Assembly (NCBI GenBank): GCA_026125385.1
Contig: JAHCLG010000017.1
Coordinates: forward strand, 1-48,446
DNA: 48,446 bases
Origin: Legionellales bacterium
GTDB lineage: Bacteria; Pseudomonadota; Gammaproteobacteria; JAHCLG01
Direction: 5' to 3'
Shown: in pieces, positions 35,463 through 44,676 of the stretch
Numbering within the stretch: position 1 is the stretch's first letter
How the letters are laid out: every line of letters begins with the position of its first letter
The notes under the pieces: model-generated
Seen by the model: the letters and a program-made list of their open reading frames with translations, nothing else
The model's database searches: none
Told to the model about the DNA's origin: nothing
Program-made: the position numbers and the translations under genes

Positions 35463-36464
35463 ATGGAAGAAACTGCAACAAATATGCTCAATGAGAGTTA
35501 TCGTTATAATTCACAACTTTGTGAAACGATCGTAATTAATGAATCGACGCAGTTTGATCAACTCTTTTTAGCGAATAACGAATTTTTATGGCTTAATTTG
35601 AGCACCTCTGAAGAAACGTTAATTCAACAACTAGGAACACAGCTGTCTATTCATGAATTAGTGATTGAAGATATTTTGCATCCCTCACAACGCCCCAAAA
35701 TTGAAGATTTTGAAAATTATACCTTCGTGACCTTAAAAATGCCGCATCGCGAAGCTGCGCCAAGCCGGCGAATTAGTTATGAACAAATTAGTATTATTAT
35801 TTTAAAAAATGGTTTAATCACGTTTCGTGAATGCCAAGATAATACCTTTGATTTAATCCGTCAGAAGCTTAATAAAAAAAATAGTCGCTTGCGTCAAAGC
35901 GGCAGTGATACTTTATTATATTTATTGCTAGACACCTTAGTCGATCGCTTTATGGATATTACCGATGATTTAAGCGATGAAATTGATTACTTAGAATCGG
36001 TTCTTGTCGAAGAACCGACGGCACTTTCTTTAAGTGAGCTCTATACCATAAAACGCAATATGATGGGGCTGCGAAAATCTTTAATGCCTTTGCGCGACAT
36101 CACGTCTTATTTAATGCATGATAATGTCGAATGGATTAATACCAAAACGCTATTATTTTTACGCGACTGTCATGATCACGTCGTGAGAACCTTAGACAAC
36201 TTAGATTTACTGCGCGATATTGTCGCCAATATGTTGGATATTTATTTATCGAGCATGAATAATAAAATGAATGAAGTGATGAAAGTATTAGCAGTTTTTG
36301 CCACAATTTTTATTCCCTTAACTTTTATTACCAGTTTATACGGCATGAATTTTTCTTACATGCCAGAATTAAAATGGCACTATGGCTATTTTGGCGTGTT
36401 AGGTTTAATGGTTTTAATTGTCTGTTGTTTAATTATTTTCTTTAAACGCAAACGTTGGTTTTAG
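35463..36464 (+). CDS. corA: CorA-type magnesium/divalent cation transporter
   Basis: A 333-residue inner-membrane protein of the CorA family. A large N-terminal cytoplasmic domain (about 1-265, including VIEDILHPSQRPKIEDFENY) is followed by a long stalk helix and two C-terminal membrane segments. The YGMNF signature that forms the pore mouth sits between them. The family normally assembles as a homopentamer and imports Mg2+ or Co2+. It starts 13 bp after the retropepsin-like gene with a GGGTAGG SD, so it may be in the same transcript. Confidence 0.94.
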   Translation: MEETATNMLNESYRYNSQLCETIVINESTQFDQLFLANNEFLWLNLSTSEETLIQQLGTQLSIHELVIEDILHPSQRPKIEDFENYTFVTLKMPHREAAPSRRISYEQISIIILKNGLITFRECQDNTFDLIRQKLNKKNSRLRQSGSDTLLYLLLDTLVDRFMDITDDLSDEIDYLESVLVEEPTALSLSELYTIKRNMMGLRKSLMPLRDITSYLMHDNVEWINTKTLLFLRDCHDHVVRTLDNLDLLRDIVANMLDIYLSSMNNKMNEVMKVLAVFATIFIPLTFITSLYGMNFSYMPELKWHYGYFGVLGLMVLIVCCLIIFFKRKRWF

Positions 36465-36521
36465 CGTCTGTTTAAAATTTTTGTGCCTGAAATCAGATTA
36501 TGAGGATTGCGGAGTCTGTGC

Positions 36522-37823
36522 TTAAATAAAATTATATTGATTGACCATGGCTTGCAAATCAAACTTATTCAAATAAAGGGAAAAACTCATCCACGAGCTT
36601 AATGCCGAGAGATCGCTAAATTGCGGCGGTAAATACGTGGGATTAGCAATTAAACCTTGTTCGGCCAATTTAGCCAGCAGTTTCACTTCGTTAATTAATA
36701 CTTTACCGCAAAATAGCATAGGAATGTAATTGACAAAACCATTTTGCACCGCCAGGCGTATATAATTATAAATTAAAACAAACCCTTTGGTGTAAGATAA
36801 ATCTTTAGTAAATGGTCCCAGTTCCGGTGCGCTGCCGCGAAAAACCCGCACCGTATAATTATAGGCTTCATCTTCACTATAATCTTGCTCTAAAAAAAAT
36901 TGATAGGTTTCTAAAAAGTTAGCGCCTTGATTTACCCTATCAATAGCGCGAACGCGATTGGTTAATTTGAGCATGCGATCAGGGTAGGATGAGAATGTAA
37001 AAATTTCAGTGATCACAGCCAAACCTTCTTGAGTCACGGTGGAAGCGGGCGACCCTTTGGCGAGAAAAGTGCAATAAGGTTGTTTTGATCCATTTAAGGT
37101 GGTGCCAACATGCACCCAACCTTCATGCACTTCTAAATATTTTAAATCACGTTCGCTAAAATAACTATCGCGATTGAGTTTAATGCAATCTGCTCCTGCT
37201 GCCGCGTCGGCGACAATGTTATCGCTGATTTTGACAATGACTTGCTGATCATCATAAAAATAGTGCTTAAGCTTGGGTTCTAATAATTCGATAGCTTGTT
37301 GAGCGCTATAAATTTTTTGATCGCTGACGTTGAGTAAATCGGCGCTTAAGCTTTTTAAAATATCACTTAAAAATCCGCCCAATTGCGAGAGATTAGGACC
37401 GCCTAAATAAAATGCATCATTGGGGCTACCATAAAGTTCTTTGGAAATGGCAGAAAATTCTGGTGTACCACGAGCTTTTAGCATATCCACGGCTTTGATA
37501 TAATCGTTACAGCGCTGTTGAATGAGCTGGGTAATAATCGAATATTGACCTAATTGATTTTGCGCATCGCGAATAATTAAATTAAATTCTTCTTTTTTTT
37601 CGCTGGGACTAAAATTTAATTTGCGTTGAGCATAAAATTCGGGAGTGATTTGGGGAAGTTCTTTGGCTTGGTGCTTAAAAAAATCCTGTTTAATCTCATC
37701 GTTCCATTTAATTGAATCGAGAATTCGCAATGGAATTTGCGCGTTGACTAGGCGATCGGATAGCTTGCGGATCACTTCTTGTTCGGGCGTCACTCGTTTA
37801 TCTCCCTCCGTGAATGCTGCCAT
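36522..37823 (-). CDS. QEGLA-motif (DUF1704) metallopeptidase-like protein
   Basis: A 433-residue protein of the DUF1704 family, named 'flavohemoglobin expression-modulating QEGLA motif protein' in databases. The QEGLA motif is at 265-269, and a HExxxH motif (HEGWVH) is at 233-238. The related mammalian MATCAP proteins are tubulin tyrosine carboxypeptidases that use this HExxxH zinc site, so peptidase activity is plausible here. No signal peptide is seen. The ATG at 37823 lies 7 bp after the ctaA stop on the same strand, without a clear SD, suggesting coupling to ctaA. The bacterial substrate is unknown. Confidence 0.88.
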   Translation of the reverse strand: MAAFTEGDKRVTPEQEVIRKLSDRLVNAQIPLRILDSIKWNDEIKQDFFKHQAKELPQITPEFYAQRKLNFSPSEKKEEFNLIIRDAQNQLGQYSIITQLIQQRCNDYIKAVDMLKARGTPEFSAISKELYGSPNDAFYLGGPNLSQLGGFLSDILKSLSADLLNVSDQKIYSAQQAIELLEPKLKHYFYDDQQVIVKISDNIVADAAAGADCIKLNRDSYFSERDLKYLEVHEGWVHVGTTLNGSKQPYCTFLAKGSPASTVTQEGLAVITEIFTFSSYPDRMLKLTNRVRAIDRVNQGANFLETYQFFLEQDYSEDEAYNYTVRVFRGSAPELGPFTKDLSYTKGFVLIYNYIRLAVQNGFVNYIPMLFCGKVLINEVKLLAKLAEQGLIANPTYLPPQFSDLSALSSWMSFSLYLNKFDLQAMVNQYNFI

Positions 37824-37829
37824 TTGATT

Positions 37830-38843
37830 CTAACTGAATTGGCGATAAAAACAATAATTCAAATAGATAACACTCATTAAAAGTAATCCTGCACACACAC
37901 TATGAGCAACCGCAATCAGCAAAGGAAGTTTAAACAGCACATTGCTAATGCCTAAACACAGTTGGAGGAATAATAGCATTAACAGCCATTGCGTCGCTTT
38001 TTTGATCTGCGGCAATTTTCTCAGCCTAAGATTAATCCACGCCGCTAAAAATACTAAATATAAACTGACGATGAGCGCGCCACTGCGATGTACCATTTGA
38101 ATCGTACTACGCACGTTCATGGCAAGCACGCCGCCTTGGTAATTAATGCCAATGGGATGAAATAAATTGAAAGCACCTTTGAAATCCCAATGTTGTAGAA
38201 GTGTATTGGCAAAACAGGTGGGAAAACCTGGGCAGCTTAACGAGGCGTAATTGGTGCTGGTCCATGCACCTAAACTGATTTGGCAAAATAATAAAACAAC
38301 AGCGAGTGCGCTCAAAACGCGTAATGAAAAAGGAATATTGCCGCTAAGAGGCTGCCACGGACGATTGAGTAAATGCACCAACCATAACGTGCTCAAGATC
38401 AACATGCCGCCCAATAAATGCAAGCTGACAATTAAGGGTAATAATTTCCAGGTAACAGTCAACATGCCTAGCGTAATTTGATAAGCCAGTAATAGCGGCA
38501 TAAATAAATAAATCGCCAACTGTCGAGGAAATTGTCTACGCACGCTATGACGAATACCGAGAATTGTTATTGCTAACATCAAAATACCCAAAGAGCCGGC
38601 AAAAAATCGGTGAGTCATTTCCGCCCAGGCTTTATAGGCGACGAGTGGAGTTTGTGGATATTGCGCATTGATAGTGTTAACAACATTCGCATTGGCTGGA
38701 ACTATAATATGGCCATAACAGCCAGGCCAATCGGGACAGCCTAATCCTGCATCGACTAATCGAGTAAATGCACCCAAGCTAATCACTACCAGGGTGAAAA
38801 GGCAGGCAAGTAAAGCAAACTTAGCTAAAAATGGTTGATTCAT
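37830..38843 (-). CDS. ctaA: Heme A synthase (CtaA/COX15)
   Basis: CtaA oxidises the C8 methyl of heme O to the formyl of heme A for aa3-type cytochrome oxidase. The ATG at 38843 gives 337 residues beginning MNQPFLAKFALLACLFTLVV; longer upstream frames add an untypical basic stretch. Eight membrane segments and the signature LGAFTRLVDAGLGCPDWPGCYG are present, with conserved histidines in WAEMTHRFFAG, LHLLGGM, VHRSGA and AHSVCAG. The SD is weak. A cytochrome aa3 oxidase must be encoded elsewhere. The divergent membrane genes at 39008 share the 160-bp intergenic region. Confidence 0.95.
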   Translation of the reverse strand: MNQPFLAKFALLACLFTLVVISLGAFTRLVDAGLGCPDWPGCYGHIIVPANANVVNTINAQYPQTPLVAYKAWAEMTHRFFAGSLGILMLAITILGIRHSVRRQFPRQLAIYLFMPLLLAYQITLGMLTVTWKLLPLIVSLHLLGGMLILSTLWLVHLLNRPWQPLSGNIPFSLRVLSALAVVLLFCQISLGAWTSTNYASLSCPGFPTCFANTLLQHWDFKGAFNLFHPIGINYQGGVLAMNVRSTIQMVHRSGALIVSLYLVFLAAWINLRLRKLPQIKKATQWLLMLLFLQLCLGISNVLFKLPLLIAVAHSVCAGLLLMSVIYLNYCFYRQFS

Positions 38844-39007
38844 GAGTATTATGGATTCCGTGTCCTTGGGATTGCGATTGTACGAAATTTTGCGAATGAG
38901 AACCAGATTTACCAAAATTTTTATTGACTGTTCGCTGATAAATACTCATCGAGCGTTCGACTTTTTAAAAGCGAATCGCTACAATCATTCGCAAAGAGGA
39001 TACGCTC

Positions 39008-39460
39008 ATGATAATTTATCTCGAAAAATACTTGCACGTCATCTTAGCCATGAGTTTATTTGGTGCATGTGTGTTAGCGTATGGGTTAAGCGTATTTAAT
39101 TGGCGTGAGGCTTCAATAGCGCATCGACAGTTTTATAATAATTTTCTTCAACAACTCGACTATTTTATCTATGGCGTAATCGTGCTATTAATCTTAACAG
39201 GTACACTACTCGTGTATCCGAAAGGCTTTACATTTCATACGCCGTGGATTATTGCTGCGTATTTTTTATTAGGAATTAATAGTATTTTATTGTTCTTAAC
39301 TGCTTATTTACGAAAAAAAGCCGAAGTACAACAACAGCGTTGGCAGTCAATTTCTTTGGGGATGTGGTTAACGTATCATGCCTTGCAAATAATTCTTATC
39401 GTGAGTTTTGTGTTAATCATTCACGATGCTGTCACTAAACAAACCTTGGTGTCGCTCTAA
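39008..39460 (+). CDS. Membrane protein, first of a paralogous pair (DUF2269-like)
   Basis: A 150-residue protein with four membrane segments (about 5-27, 50-70, 75-98 and 120-141). Its helix 1 (YLEKYLHVILAMSLFGACV) and the HTPWIIA motif after the second segment match the protein encoded next (YWMKIAHVISASLIVGGGL and HQPWIIA), so the two are paralogues from a tandem duplication. They resemble predicted integral membrane proteins of the DUF2269 type, for which no function is established. A GAGGA SD lies 8 nt upstream. The gene lies opposite ctaA, so a link to haem or respiration is possible but unproven. Confidence 0.82.
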   Translation: MIIYLEKYLHVILAMSLFGACVLAYGLSVFNWREASIAHRQFYNNFLQQLDYFIYGVIVLLILTGTLLVYPKGFTFHTPWIIAAYFLLGINSILLFLTAYLRKKAEVQQQRWQSISLGMWLTYHALQIILIVSFVLIIHDAVTKQTLVSL

Positions 39461-39461
39461 T

Positions 39462-39923
39462 ATGCTGTACTACTGGATGAAAATAGCCCATGTGATCAGC
39501 GCAAGTTTAATCGTTGGCGGTGGCTTGATTATTTATAGTCTAGTGTGGATATCCCATCGGCAAAATAATCGCGCATTAGTCTTAACCTATTTAAAAATTG
39601 CCGTAAACTACACCTGGATAATGCTTACTCTATTAATACTATTCCAATTGATTTCAGGATTTAGTATGATAAGCAGCAAACCGTACTCCTTGCATCAGCC
39701 GTGGATTATTGCCACTATTGTCGGGTTTATCGGTTTTGTGATGAGTCTATTTTGCGCGGCAACTTCGTTAACCCAGTGTTACGATTTACTTCAAGACAAC
39801 AATGCTGATTACCATACGGAAGCTTACGCAATTTCTTATCAACGCTTTCAAAAAACCATCGGTTTAACACTGATTTTTGTGTTAATAACATTATTTTTTA
39901 TGATTAACCGTCCGCCATTTTAA
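39462..39923 (+). CDS. Membrane protein, second of a paralogous pair (DUF2269-like)
   Basis: A 153-residue protein with four membrane segments (about 5-25, 45-65, 72-95 and 125-145). The ATG at 39462 lies one base after the stop of the upstream paralogue, indicating coupling; a frame starting at 39426 would overlap that gene by 35 bp and add a polar leader. The shared helix-1 His (KIAHVI and KYLHVI) and the PWIIA motif suggest both subunits form one complex. Function unknown. The 2-oxoglutarate oxygenase-type gene follows after 10 bp. Confidence 0.82.
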   Translation: MLYYWMKIAHVISASLIVGGGLIIYSLVWISHRQNNRALVLTYLKIAVNYTWIMLTLLILFQLISGFSMISSKPYSLHQPWIIATIVGFIGFVMSLFCAATSLTQCYDLLQDNNADYHTEAYAISYQRFQKTIGLTLIFVLITLFFMINRPPF

Positions 39924-39933
39924 GGGTGAAAAG

Positions 39934-40770
39934 ATGTGGATTAAAAAAGTTGATTTTACCGCAAAAACAGCACCAGCTCAGTTTGCGCAATCCTTAAGTG
40001 ACACAGGATTTGCTGTCATTACCAATCCGCCGATTGATTATGCAGAAGTAAAAGCGGCTTTTGTAGAATGGGCAGATTTTTTCGCTAGCGCAGAAAAGCA
40101 TCATTATTTATTTACCCCAGAAACGCAAGCAGGGTTTTTTCCAATTACCCAATCTGAATTAGCCAAAGGCTATCACGTACGCGATATTAAAGAATTTTTT
40201 CAGTATTATCCCTGGGGTGTTTATCCTCAGCACATGAGTGATCGCACGCAACAACTTTATCAGCAATTATCAGCCATGGGTTCTCTCTTATTATCTTGGC
40301 TGCAAGAACATACGCCGGACAGTATTCTCAAACAATTATCCATGCCTTTGCCCGAGATGGTAAAAGACAGTCCTATAACTATGTTGCGCATTTTACATTA
40401 TCCCCCCTTAACGGGTAGCGAAGAGCACGATGCCTTACGCGCAGCGCCTCACGAAGATATTAATGCCATCACCTTATTACCGGCATCCTCGGAACCCGGG
40501 TTGCAAGCGCTCGATAAACAAGGTCGCTGGCATGATGTGGGATCGGAAGAGGGCGATATTATTGTCAATGCGGGAGATATGTTACAGTTGGCGACACAAG
40601 GTTATTACCTAGCCACCAAACATCGCGTTTACAATCCGCAAAACACACGTAATATTTCACGGTTTTCCATGCCGTTATTTTTGCATCCTCGCAATGAAGT
40701 GCAATTAACGCCCACGATGAGTGCAAAAGAATTTTTGCATCAACGCCGCATCGAAAATAAAGTTATTTAA
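39934..40770 (+). CDS. 2-oxoglutarate/Fe(II)-dependent oxygenase family protein
   Basis: A 278-residue enzyme of the isopenicillin N synthase-like superfamily. The iron facial triad is H173 and D175 (APHEDINAITLL) with H230 (TKHRVYNP). R243 and S245 in SRFSMPLF form the RxS motif that binds 2-oxoglutarate. The N-terminal DTGFAVITN-like segment is also typical. Bacterial members include ethylene-forming-like and amino-acid or secondary-metabolite oxygenases, so the substrate is open. It lies in a run with the paralogous membrane pair (10 bp upstream) and an MFS transporter (17 bp downstream), which suggests production or modification and export of a small molecule. Confidence 0.9.
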   Translation: MWIKKVDFTAKTAPAQFAQSLSDTGFAVITNPPIDYAEVKAAFVEWADFFASAEKHHYLFTPETQAGFFPITQSELAKGYHVRDIKEFFQYYPWGVYPQHMSDRTQQLYQQLSAMGSLLLSWLQEHTPDSILKQLSMPLPEMVKDSPITMLRILHYPPLTGSEEHDALRAAPHEDINAITLLPASSEPGLQALDKQGRWHDVGSEEGDIIVNAGDMLQLATQGYYLATKHRVYNPQNTRNISRFSMPLFLHPRNEVQLTPTMSAKEFLHQRRIENKVI

Positions 40771-40787
40771 GAAAAAAGGTAATTATT

Positions 40788-42032
40788 GTGGCGATTTTTG
40801 CATTATGTTTAGTCTTGTTTATTAATGCACTAACCCTAGGTTTAGTGATCCCCGTATTTGCGCCAATGCTAACCGTTGCTAATAGTCCATTATTCGATCC
40901 GGGAACTTCAGCGGCAATACGTAATTTTGCCTATACTGCATTGCTCGCACTTCCTGTATTGTTCATGATGTTTGGTTCACCCTTGCTTGGCAGTTTGTCC
41001 GATCAATATGGGCGTAAACGCATTTTAACGATATCCCTTTTAGGTATTGCTTTAGGTTTATTATTATCAGTAGTCGGCATTTTAACCTCGAGTTTAGTCA
41101 TTTTATTTTTGAGTCGCTGTTTAGTAGGGTTCATGGATGGTTGCGAAGCCATTGCGCAAGCGTCGATTGCCGATTTAAGCACGCCTGAAAATAAAGCAAA
41201 AAACATGAGTAAAGTCACCTTGGCCATGGTGTTTGGTTTTGTGATAGGGCCTATCTCAGGAGGAGTGCTTGCGGATCACAATCTGGTTTCCTGGTTCAAT
41301 TACAATACGCCGTTTATCGTGGCATTAATGTTAACGTTAATTAACGTAGTCTTATTACGCTTATATTATCGTAATACTCTGCTGCAAGCCCATACCCAAA
41401 AGCGCAACTATTGGCGGGTGATGGCAAACGTATTTTCCGCAGCATTCGATAAGCGTGTGCGCGCCTTTGTGATTATTTATCTCGCCATGGAAATTGGTTG
41501 GGCGACGTTTTTTCAAACCACATCGTTACTGTTAGCCGATCATTATCACTATACGCCAAGTCAAATTGGATTATTTCTGACTTATCTCAGTATTGTGTTT
41601 GCGTTTTCCTTAGGTGTTCTGCTTCCCGTCTTACTTCGCCTGTTGGCGCATTGGATGATTATTTTATTCGGCATGCTTGCCCTAGCCAGCGGATTTTTAT
41701 GTTTAACTCTCGCATTGCATCATATTTATTGGATATATGCCGCGGTGGTGCCGTGTGGGATCGGTATGAGTATGACATATAACGTTCTCTTATCCATGTT
41801 TTCGAATAGCGTTAATCCCAATGAACAAGGATGGATTATGGGCGGACTCACGGCTCTGATTGCTTTATCCTGGCTAATTGCGACACTATTAAATGCGCTG
41901 TTTACTGGCAGAATTTCAGGCTTATTCGGTTTATTGGTTATTTTATCGTTAGTTGGAGCGGGCACGATTCTTTTTAATAAAAAAACCAGGATGCCTGCGA
42001 TAAAAACTGTAGAGGAAGGCTTGGAAAATTAA
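40788..42032 (+). CDS. MFS transporter
   Basis: A 414-residue major facilitator with about 12 membrane helices. The loop 2-3 motif is GSLSDQYGRKRI, the A-motif of drug:proton antiporters, and GFVIGPISGGVLAD in helix 5 resembles the antiporter motif C. It starts on GTG 17 bp after the oxygenase gene with an AAAGGT SD. Homologues include tetracycline and multidrug exporters; the substrate cannot be told from sequence. The gene is probably cotranscribed with 39008-40770. The next feature is tRNA-Leu. Confidence 0.9.
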   Translation: MAIFALCLVLFINALTLGLVIPVFAPMLTVANSPLFDPGTSAAIRNFAYTALLALPVLFMMFGSPLLGSLSDQYGRKRILTISLLGIALGLLLSVVGILTSSLVILFLSRCLVGFMDGCEAIAQASIADLSTPENKAKNMSKVTLAMVFGFVIGPISGGVLADHNLVSWFNYNTPFIVALMLTLINVVLLRLYYRNTLLQAHTQKRNYWRVMANVFSAAFDKRVRAFVIIYLAMEIGWATFFQTTSLLLADHYHYTPSQIGLFLTYLSIVFAFSLGVLLPVLLRLLAHWMIILFGMLALASGFLCLTLALHHIYWIYAAVVPCGIGMSMTYNVLLSMFSNSVNPNEQGWIMGGLTALIALSWLIATLLNALFTGRISGLFGLLVILSLVGAGTILFNKKTRMPAIKTVEEGLEN

Positions 42033-42133
42033 AAAAGACCTTGCAATACGCGGGTAAAATTATTATCCTCGCCATCTGAAAAAGTAAGATTTTCTTTCTT
42101 CAACTTCAAGCCCATAGATTGGGTGCTACCATT

Positions 42134-42218
42134 GCGAAAGTGGCGAAATTGGTAGACGCACTGGATTTAGGTTCCAGCGGGGCAACCCGTGAGAGTTCGA
42201 GTCTCTCCTTTCGCACCA
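42134..42218 (+). tRNA. tRNA-Leu (TAG)
   Basis: An 85-nt class II tRNA with a long variable arm. Acceptor GCGAAAG pairs with CTTTCGC, the anticodon loop TTTAGGT gives TAG (reads CTN), and CCA is encoded. It sits about 100 bp after the MFS gene and 39 bp before tig, which it commonly precedes in gammaproteobacteria. Confidence 0.97.
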
Positions 42219-42257
42219 TAATTTCAGGTTATTGATATATTAATTAGAGGTAATACT

Positions 42258-43607
42258 ATGCAAGTTTCCGTGGAAACCGTCCAAGGCTTAGAAAGACGTA
42301 TGACCGTCGCTATCCCCGCTGAACAGATCACTGAAAAGATCGAAGAGCGTTTGCACGAGTTGCAAAAAAAAGCACAAATAAAAGGTTTTCGTCCAGGTAA
42401 AGTACCTGCTCGCGTGGTTAAATCTCGATTTGGTGAGTCCGTGCGCTATGAAGTGCTCGATGAAATTATGCGCGATAGTTTAAACAAAGCCTTAAACGAA
42501 CAATCCATCACTCCGGCTGGTATGCCCAAAATCGAAAGTACCACGGCTGAAGAAGGCAAACCACTCGAATATGTAGTGAGCTTTGAAGTATTTCCTGAAT
42601 TTACTTTAACCTCGCTAAAAAATAATGAAATAACCCAAAAGAAAGTCGAGATTAGCAGTGATGATATGCAAGAAGCCATGCAAAAATTACAACAGCAACA
42701 TGCTGACTGGGTTGAAGTGGAGCGCGGTGCTGCGAATAACGATAAAATCGTGATTGATTTTGTTGGTAAAATCGATGGTGAAGCATTTGAAGGCGGCACT
42801 GCCGTTGAATTTGAATTAGAGCTGGGTAAAAATTCAATGATCCCTGGATTTGAAGAACCCTTGTTAGGAATGAAAGCGGGTGAAGAACGTGATATCAATG
42901 TTACCTTCCCCGAGAATTATCATCATCAAGATTTAGCTGGAAAGCCCACGGTTTTCTCGATCAAACTTCATAAAGTATTAGAAGCCCAATTGCCTACATT
43001 AGATGATGCATTTGCCGAAAAATTAGGTGTTGAAAATAAAACATTGGCAGGCTTACAAGAAGAATTAAAAAAACTTTTGGAAGAACAAATCGACATCCGC
43101 ATTAAAGCTGATATCAAAGGTAAAGTGCTCGATAAACTCGTCGAACTTAATCCTATTGATATTCCGCGAGCATTAATTCGTGCGGAAGTTGACGCCTTAA
43201 AACAACGCTCTGTCAATCAAATGCGCGGCAAAATTGATATTAATCAATTGCCCGATGCGCTTTTCGAAGCAGAAAGTAAAAAACGCGTTCATATCGCCTT
43301 GTTACTACGCCAAGTGATCACCGATTATGCCATTAAACTGGATCAAGACAGATTAAACAGGCATGTGGATCTCATGGTCAGTAACTATCCTCAACCTGAA
43401 CGGGTGAAACAGCTTATCTATACGACGGAAGCGTTATTGAATGAAGCGCAAACTGCCGTATTAGAAGAACAAGCTGTCGAAAAATTACTCGAAGAAGCTA
43501 CTGTAACTTACGAAGTAACCAGTTATACTGAATTCACCAAACAAGCACAGGTAGATGATCATCACCTCGATCATGATCATGTGCACGATGAAAACTGTCA
43601 ACACTAA
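42258..43607 (+). CDS. tig: Trigger factor
   Basis: A ribosome-bound chaperone with peptidyl-prolyl isomerase activity, 449 residues. The N-terminal ribosome-binding domain has the signature [17 protein letters not shown], the FKBP-type PPIase domain (about 160-245) includes [16 protein letters not shown], and the helical C-domain follows. Unusually, the C-terminus is His/Asp-rich ([17 protein letters not shown]), which could bind metal. An AGAGG SD precedes the ATG. It is the first gene of tig-clpP-clpX-lon, with clpP 11 bp downstream. Confidence 0.98.
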   Translation: MQVSVETVQGLERRMTVAIPAEQITEKIEERLHELQKKAQIKGFRPGKVPARVVKSRFGESVRYEVLDEIMRDSLNKALNEQSITPAGMPKIESTTAEEGKPLEYVVSFEVFPEFTLTSLKNNEITQKKVEISSDDMQEAMQKLQQQHADWVEVERGAANNDKIVIDFVGKIDGEAFEGGTAVEFELELGKNSMIPGFEEPLLGMKAGEERDINVTFPENYHHQDLAGKPTVFSIKLHKVLEAQLPTLDDAFAEKLGVENKTLAGLQEELKKLLEEQIDIRIKADIKGKVLDKLVELNPIDIPRALIRAEVDALKQRSVNQMRGKIDINQLPDALFEAESKKRVHIALLLRQVITDYAIKLDQDRLNRHVDLMVSNYPQPERVKQLIYTTEALLNEAQTAVLEEQAVEKLLEEATVTYEVTSYTEFTKQAQVDDHHLDHDHVHDENCQH

Positions 43608-43618
43608 AGGATGAGCTT

Positions 43619-44275
43619 ATGACACCTTATCAACATGGGAAAAATCAATTTTCAGATGCCATTACTTCTAATTTAGTACCGATTGTGGTTGAACAAACCG
43701 CACGGGGTGAACGTTCATACGATATTTACTCACGCTTGTTAAAAGAACGGGTAATTTTTTTAGTGGGACAAGTGGAAGATTATATGGCGAATTTAATTGT
43801 CGCCCAATTACTCTTCTTAGAGTCTGAAAACCCCGATAAAGATATCGCTTTATACATTAACTCTCCTGGTGGTGTAGTCACAGCAGGTTTAGCCATTTAC
43901 GATACCATGCAATTCATTAAACCCGATGTTAGCACCGTGTGTATCGGCCAAGCAGCAAGTGCGGCAGCACTTTTACTGTGTGCGGGTGCTAAAGGCAAAC
44001 GCTATTGTTTACCGCATTCACGCGTGATGATCCATCAACCGCTCGGCGGATATCAAGGGCAAGCCACCGACATTGAAATTCATGCTCGGGAAACCTTAAC
44101 CGTGCGTGAACGTCTGAATCAAATCATGGCAACGCACACCGGTAAAACCTCGCAAGAAATTATGCGCGATACTGAACGTGATAATTTCATGAGTGCTCAG
44201 GAAGCATTGAATTACGGCTTGATCGATAATGTGATGATAAACCGTAACACTAAAGCTGAGAAAGGCAAAGAGTAA
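43619..44275 (+). CDS. clpP: ATP-dependent Clp protease proteolytic subunit
   Basis: The barrel peptidase that works with ClpX or ClpA, 218 residues. The catalytic triad is S114 ([10 protein letters not shown]), H139 ([12 protein letters not shown]) and D188 (DTERDNF). An N-terminal propeptide of about ten residues is probably removed by self-cleavage. A strong AAAGGATGAG SD lies upstream. clpX follows after 401 bp that contain a MITE-like element and a separate promoter. Confidence 0.98.
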   Translation: MTPYQHGKNQFSDAITSNLVPIVVEQTARGERSYDIYSRLLKERVIFLVGQVEDYMANLIVAQLLFLESENPDKDIALYINSPGGVVTAGLAIYDTMQFIKPDVSTVCIGQAASAAALLLCAGAKGKRYCLPHSRVMIHQPLGGYQGQATDIEIHARETLTVRERLNQIMATHTGKTSQEIMRDTERDNFMSAQEALNYGLIDNVMINRNTKAEKGKE

Positions 44276-44286
44276 CTCGTTACATT

Positions 44287-44430
44287 CTAGGGCGTGATGA
44301 CAATTCGTTCTGGCGGACTCTCTTGTTAATTTTGAGCACGAGCGCGCAGTTTACAGCCTATAAATGAGCAGCGGAGCACAAAAATTCAGCGAGATACGGC
44401 CAGCAGAGTAGAATTGTCAACACGCCCTAG
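44287..44430. mobile_element. MITE-like element between clpP and clpX
   Basis: A 144-bp segment is bounded by 20-bp inverted repeats, 44287-44306 and 44411-44430, which differ at one position (CTAGGGCGTG-A/T-TGACAATTC). The inner sequences are also imperfectly complementary, so the whole element can fold into a long hairpin. There is no ORF. The CTAG at both outer ends fits either a 4-bp CTAG target duplication (as made by IS5-type elements) or a TA duplication (as made by IS630/Tc1-type elements). The remaining gap (44431-44608) has no gene. Confidence 0.75.
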
Positions 44431-44608
44431 TCGTTCATAAGAATAACCATCATCATACTGTCTGAAAGAGATAATCCCATACTTGCACGCAAGAGAATTC
44501 AATGACGAAGTTTGGTATTAAATGTTCTAAAATTTCCATGTTCATGTGACAAATTACAAAGAATGTTTCGCATTTTTTTAATAAAATGGGTATAGTTAAA
44601 GAAAAACG

Positions 44609-44649
44609 TTTCAAAATACCCTTGAAATCGTGGAAAATAGCTATATATT
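44609..44649 (+). promoter_or_regulatory. clpX promoter with overlapping inverted repeat
   Basis: TTGAAA (44622-44627) and TATATT (44644-44649) are separated by 16 bp, a good sigma-70 promoter; the start would be near 44656, about 20 nt before the clpX ATG. An inverted repeat, TTTCAA (44609-44614) and TTGAAA (44622-44627) around 7 bp, covers the -35 box. CTTGAAA also matches the heat-shock sigma-32 -35 element, but no CCCCAT-type -10 is present. Confidence 0.65.
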
Positions 44650-44676
44650 CAAAGTATTAATAGAAGGGGTCGACTG

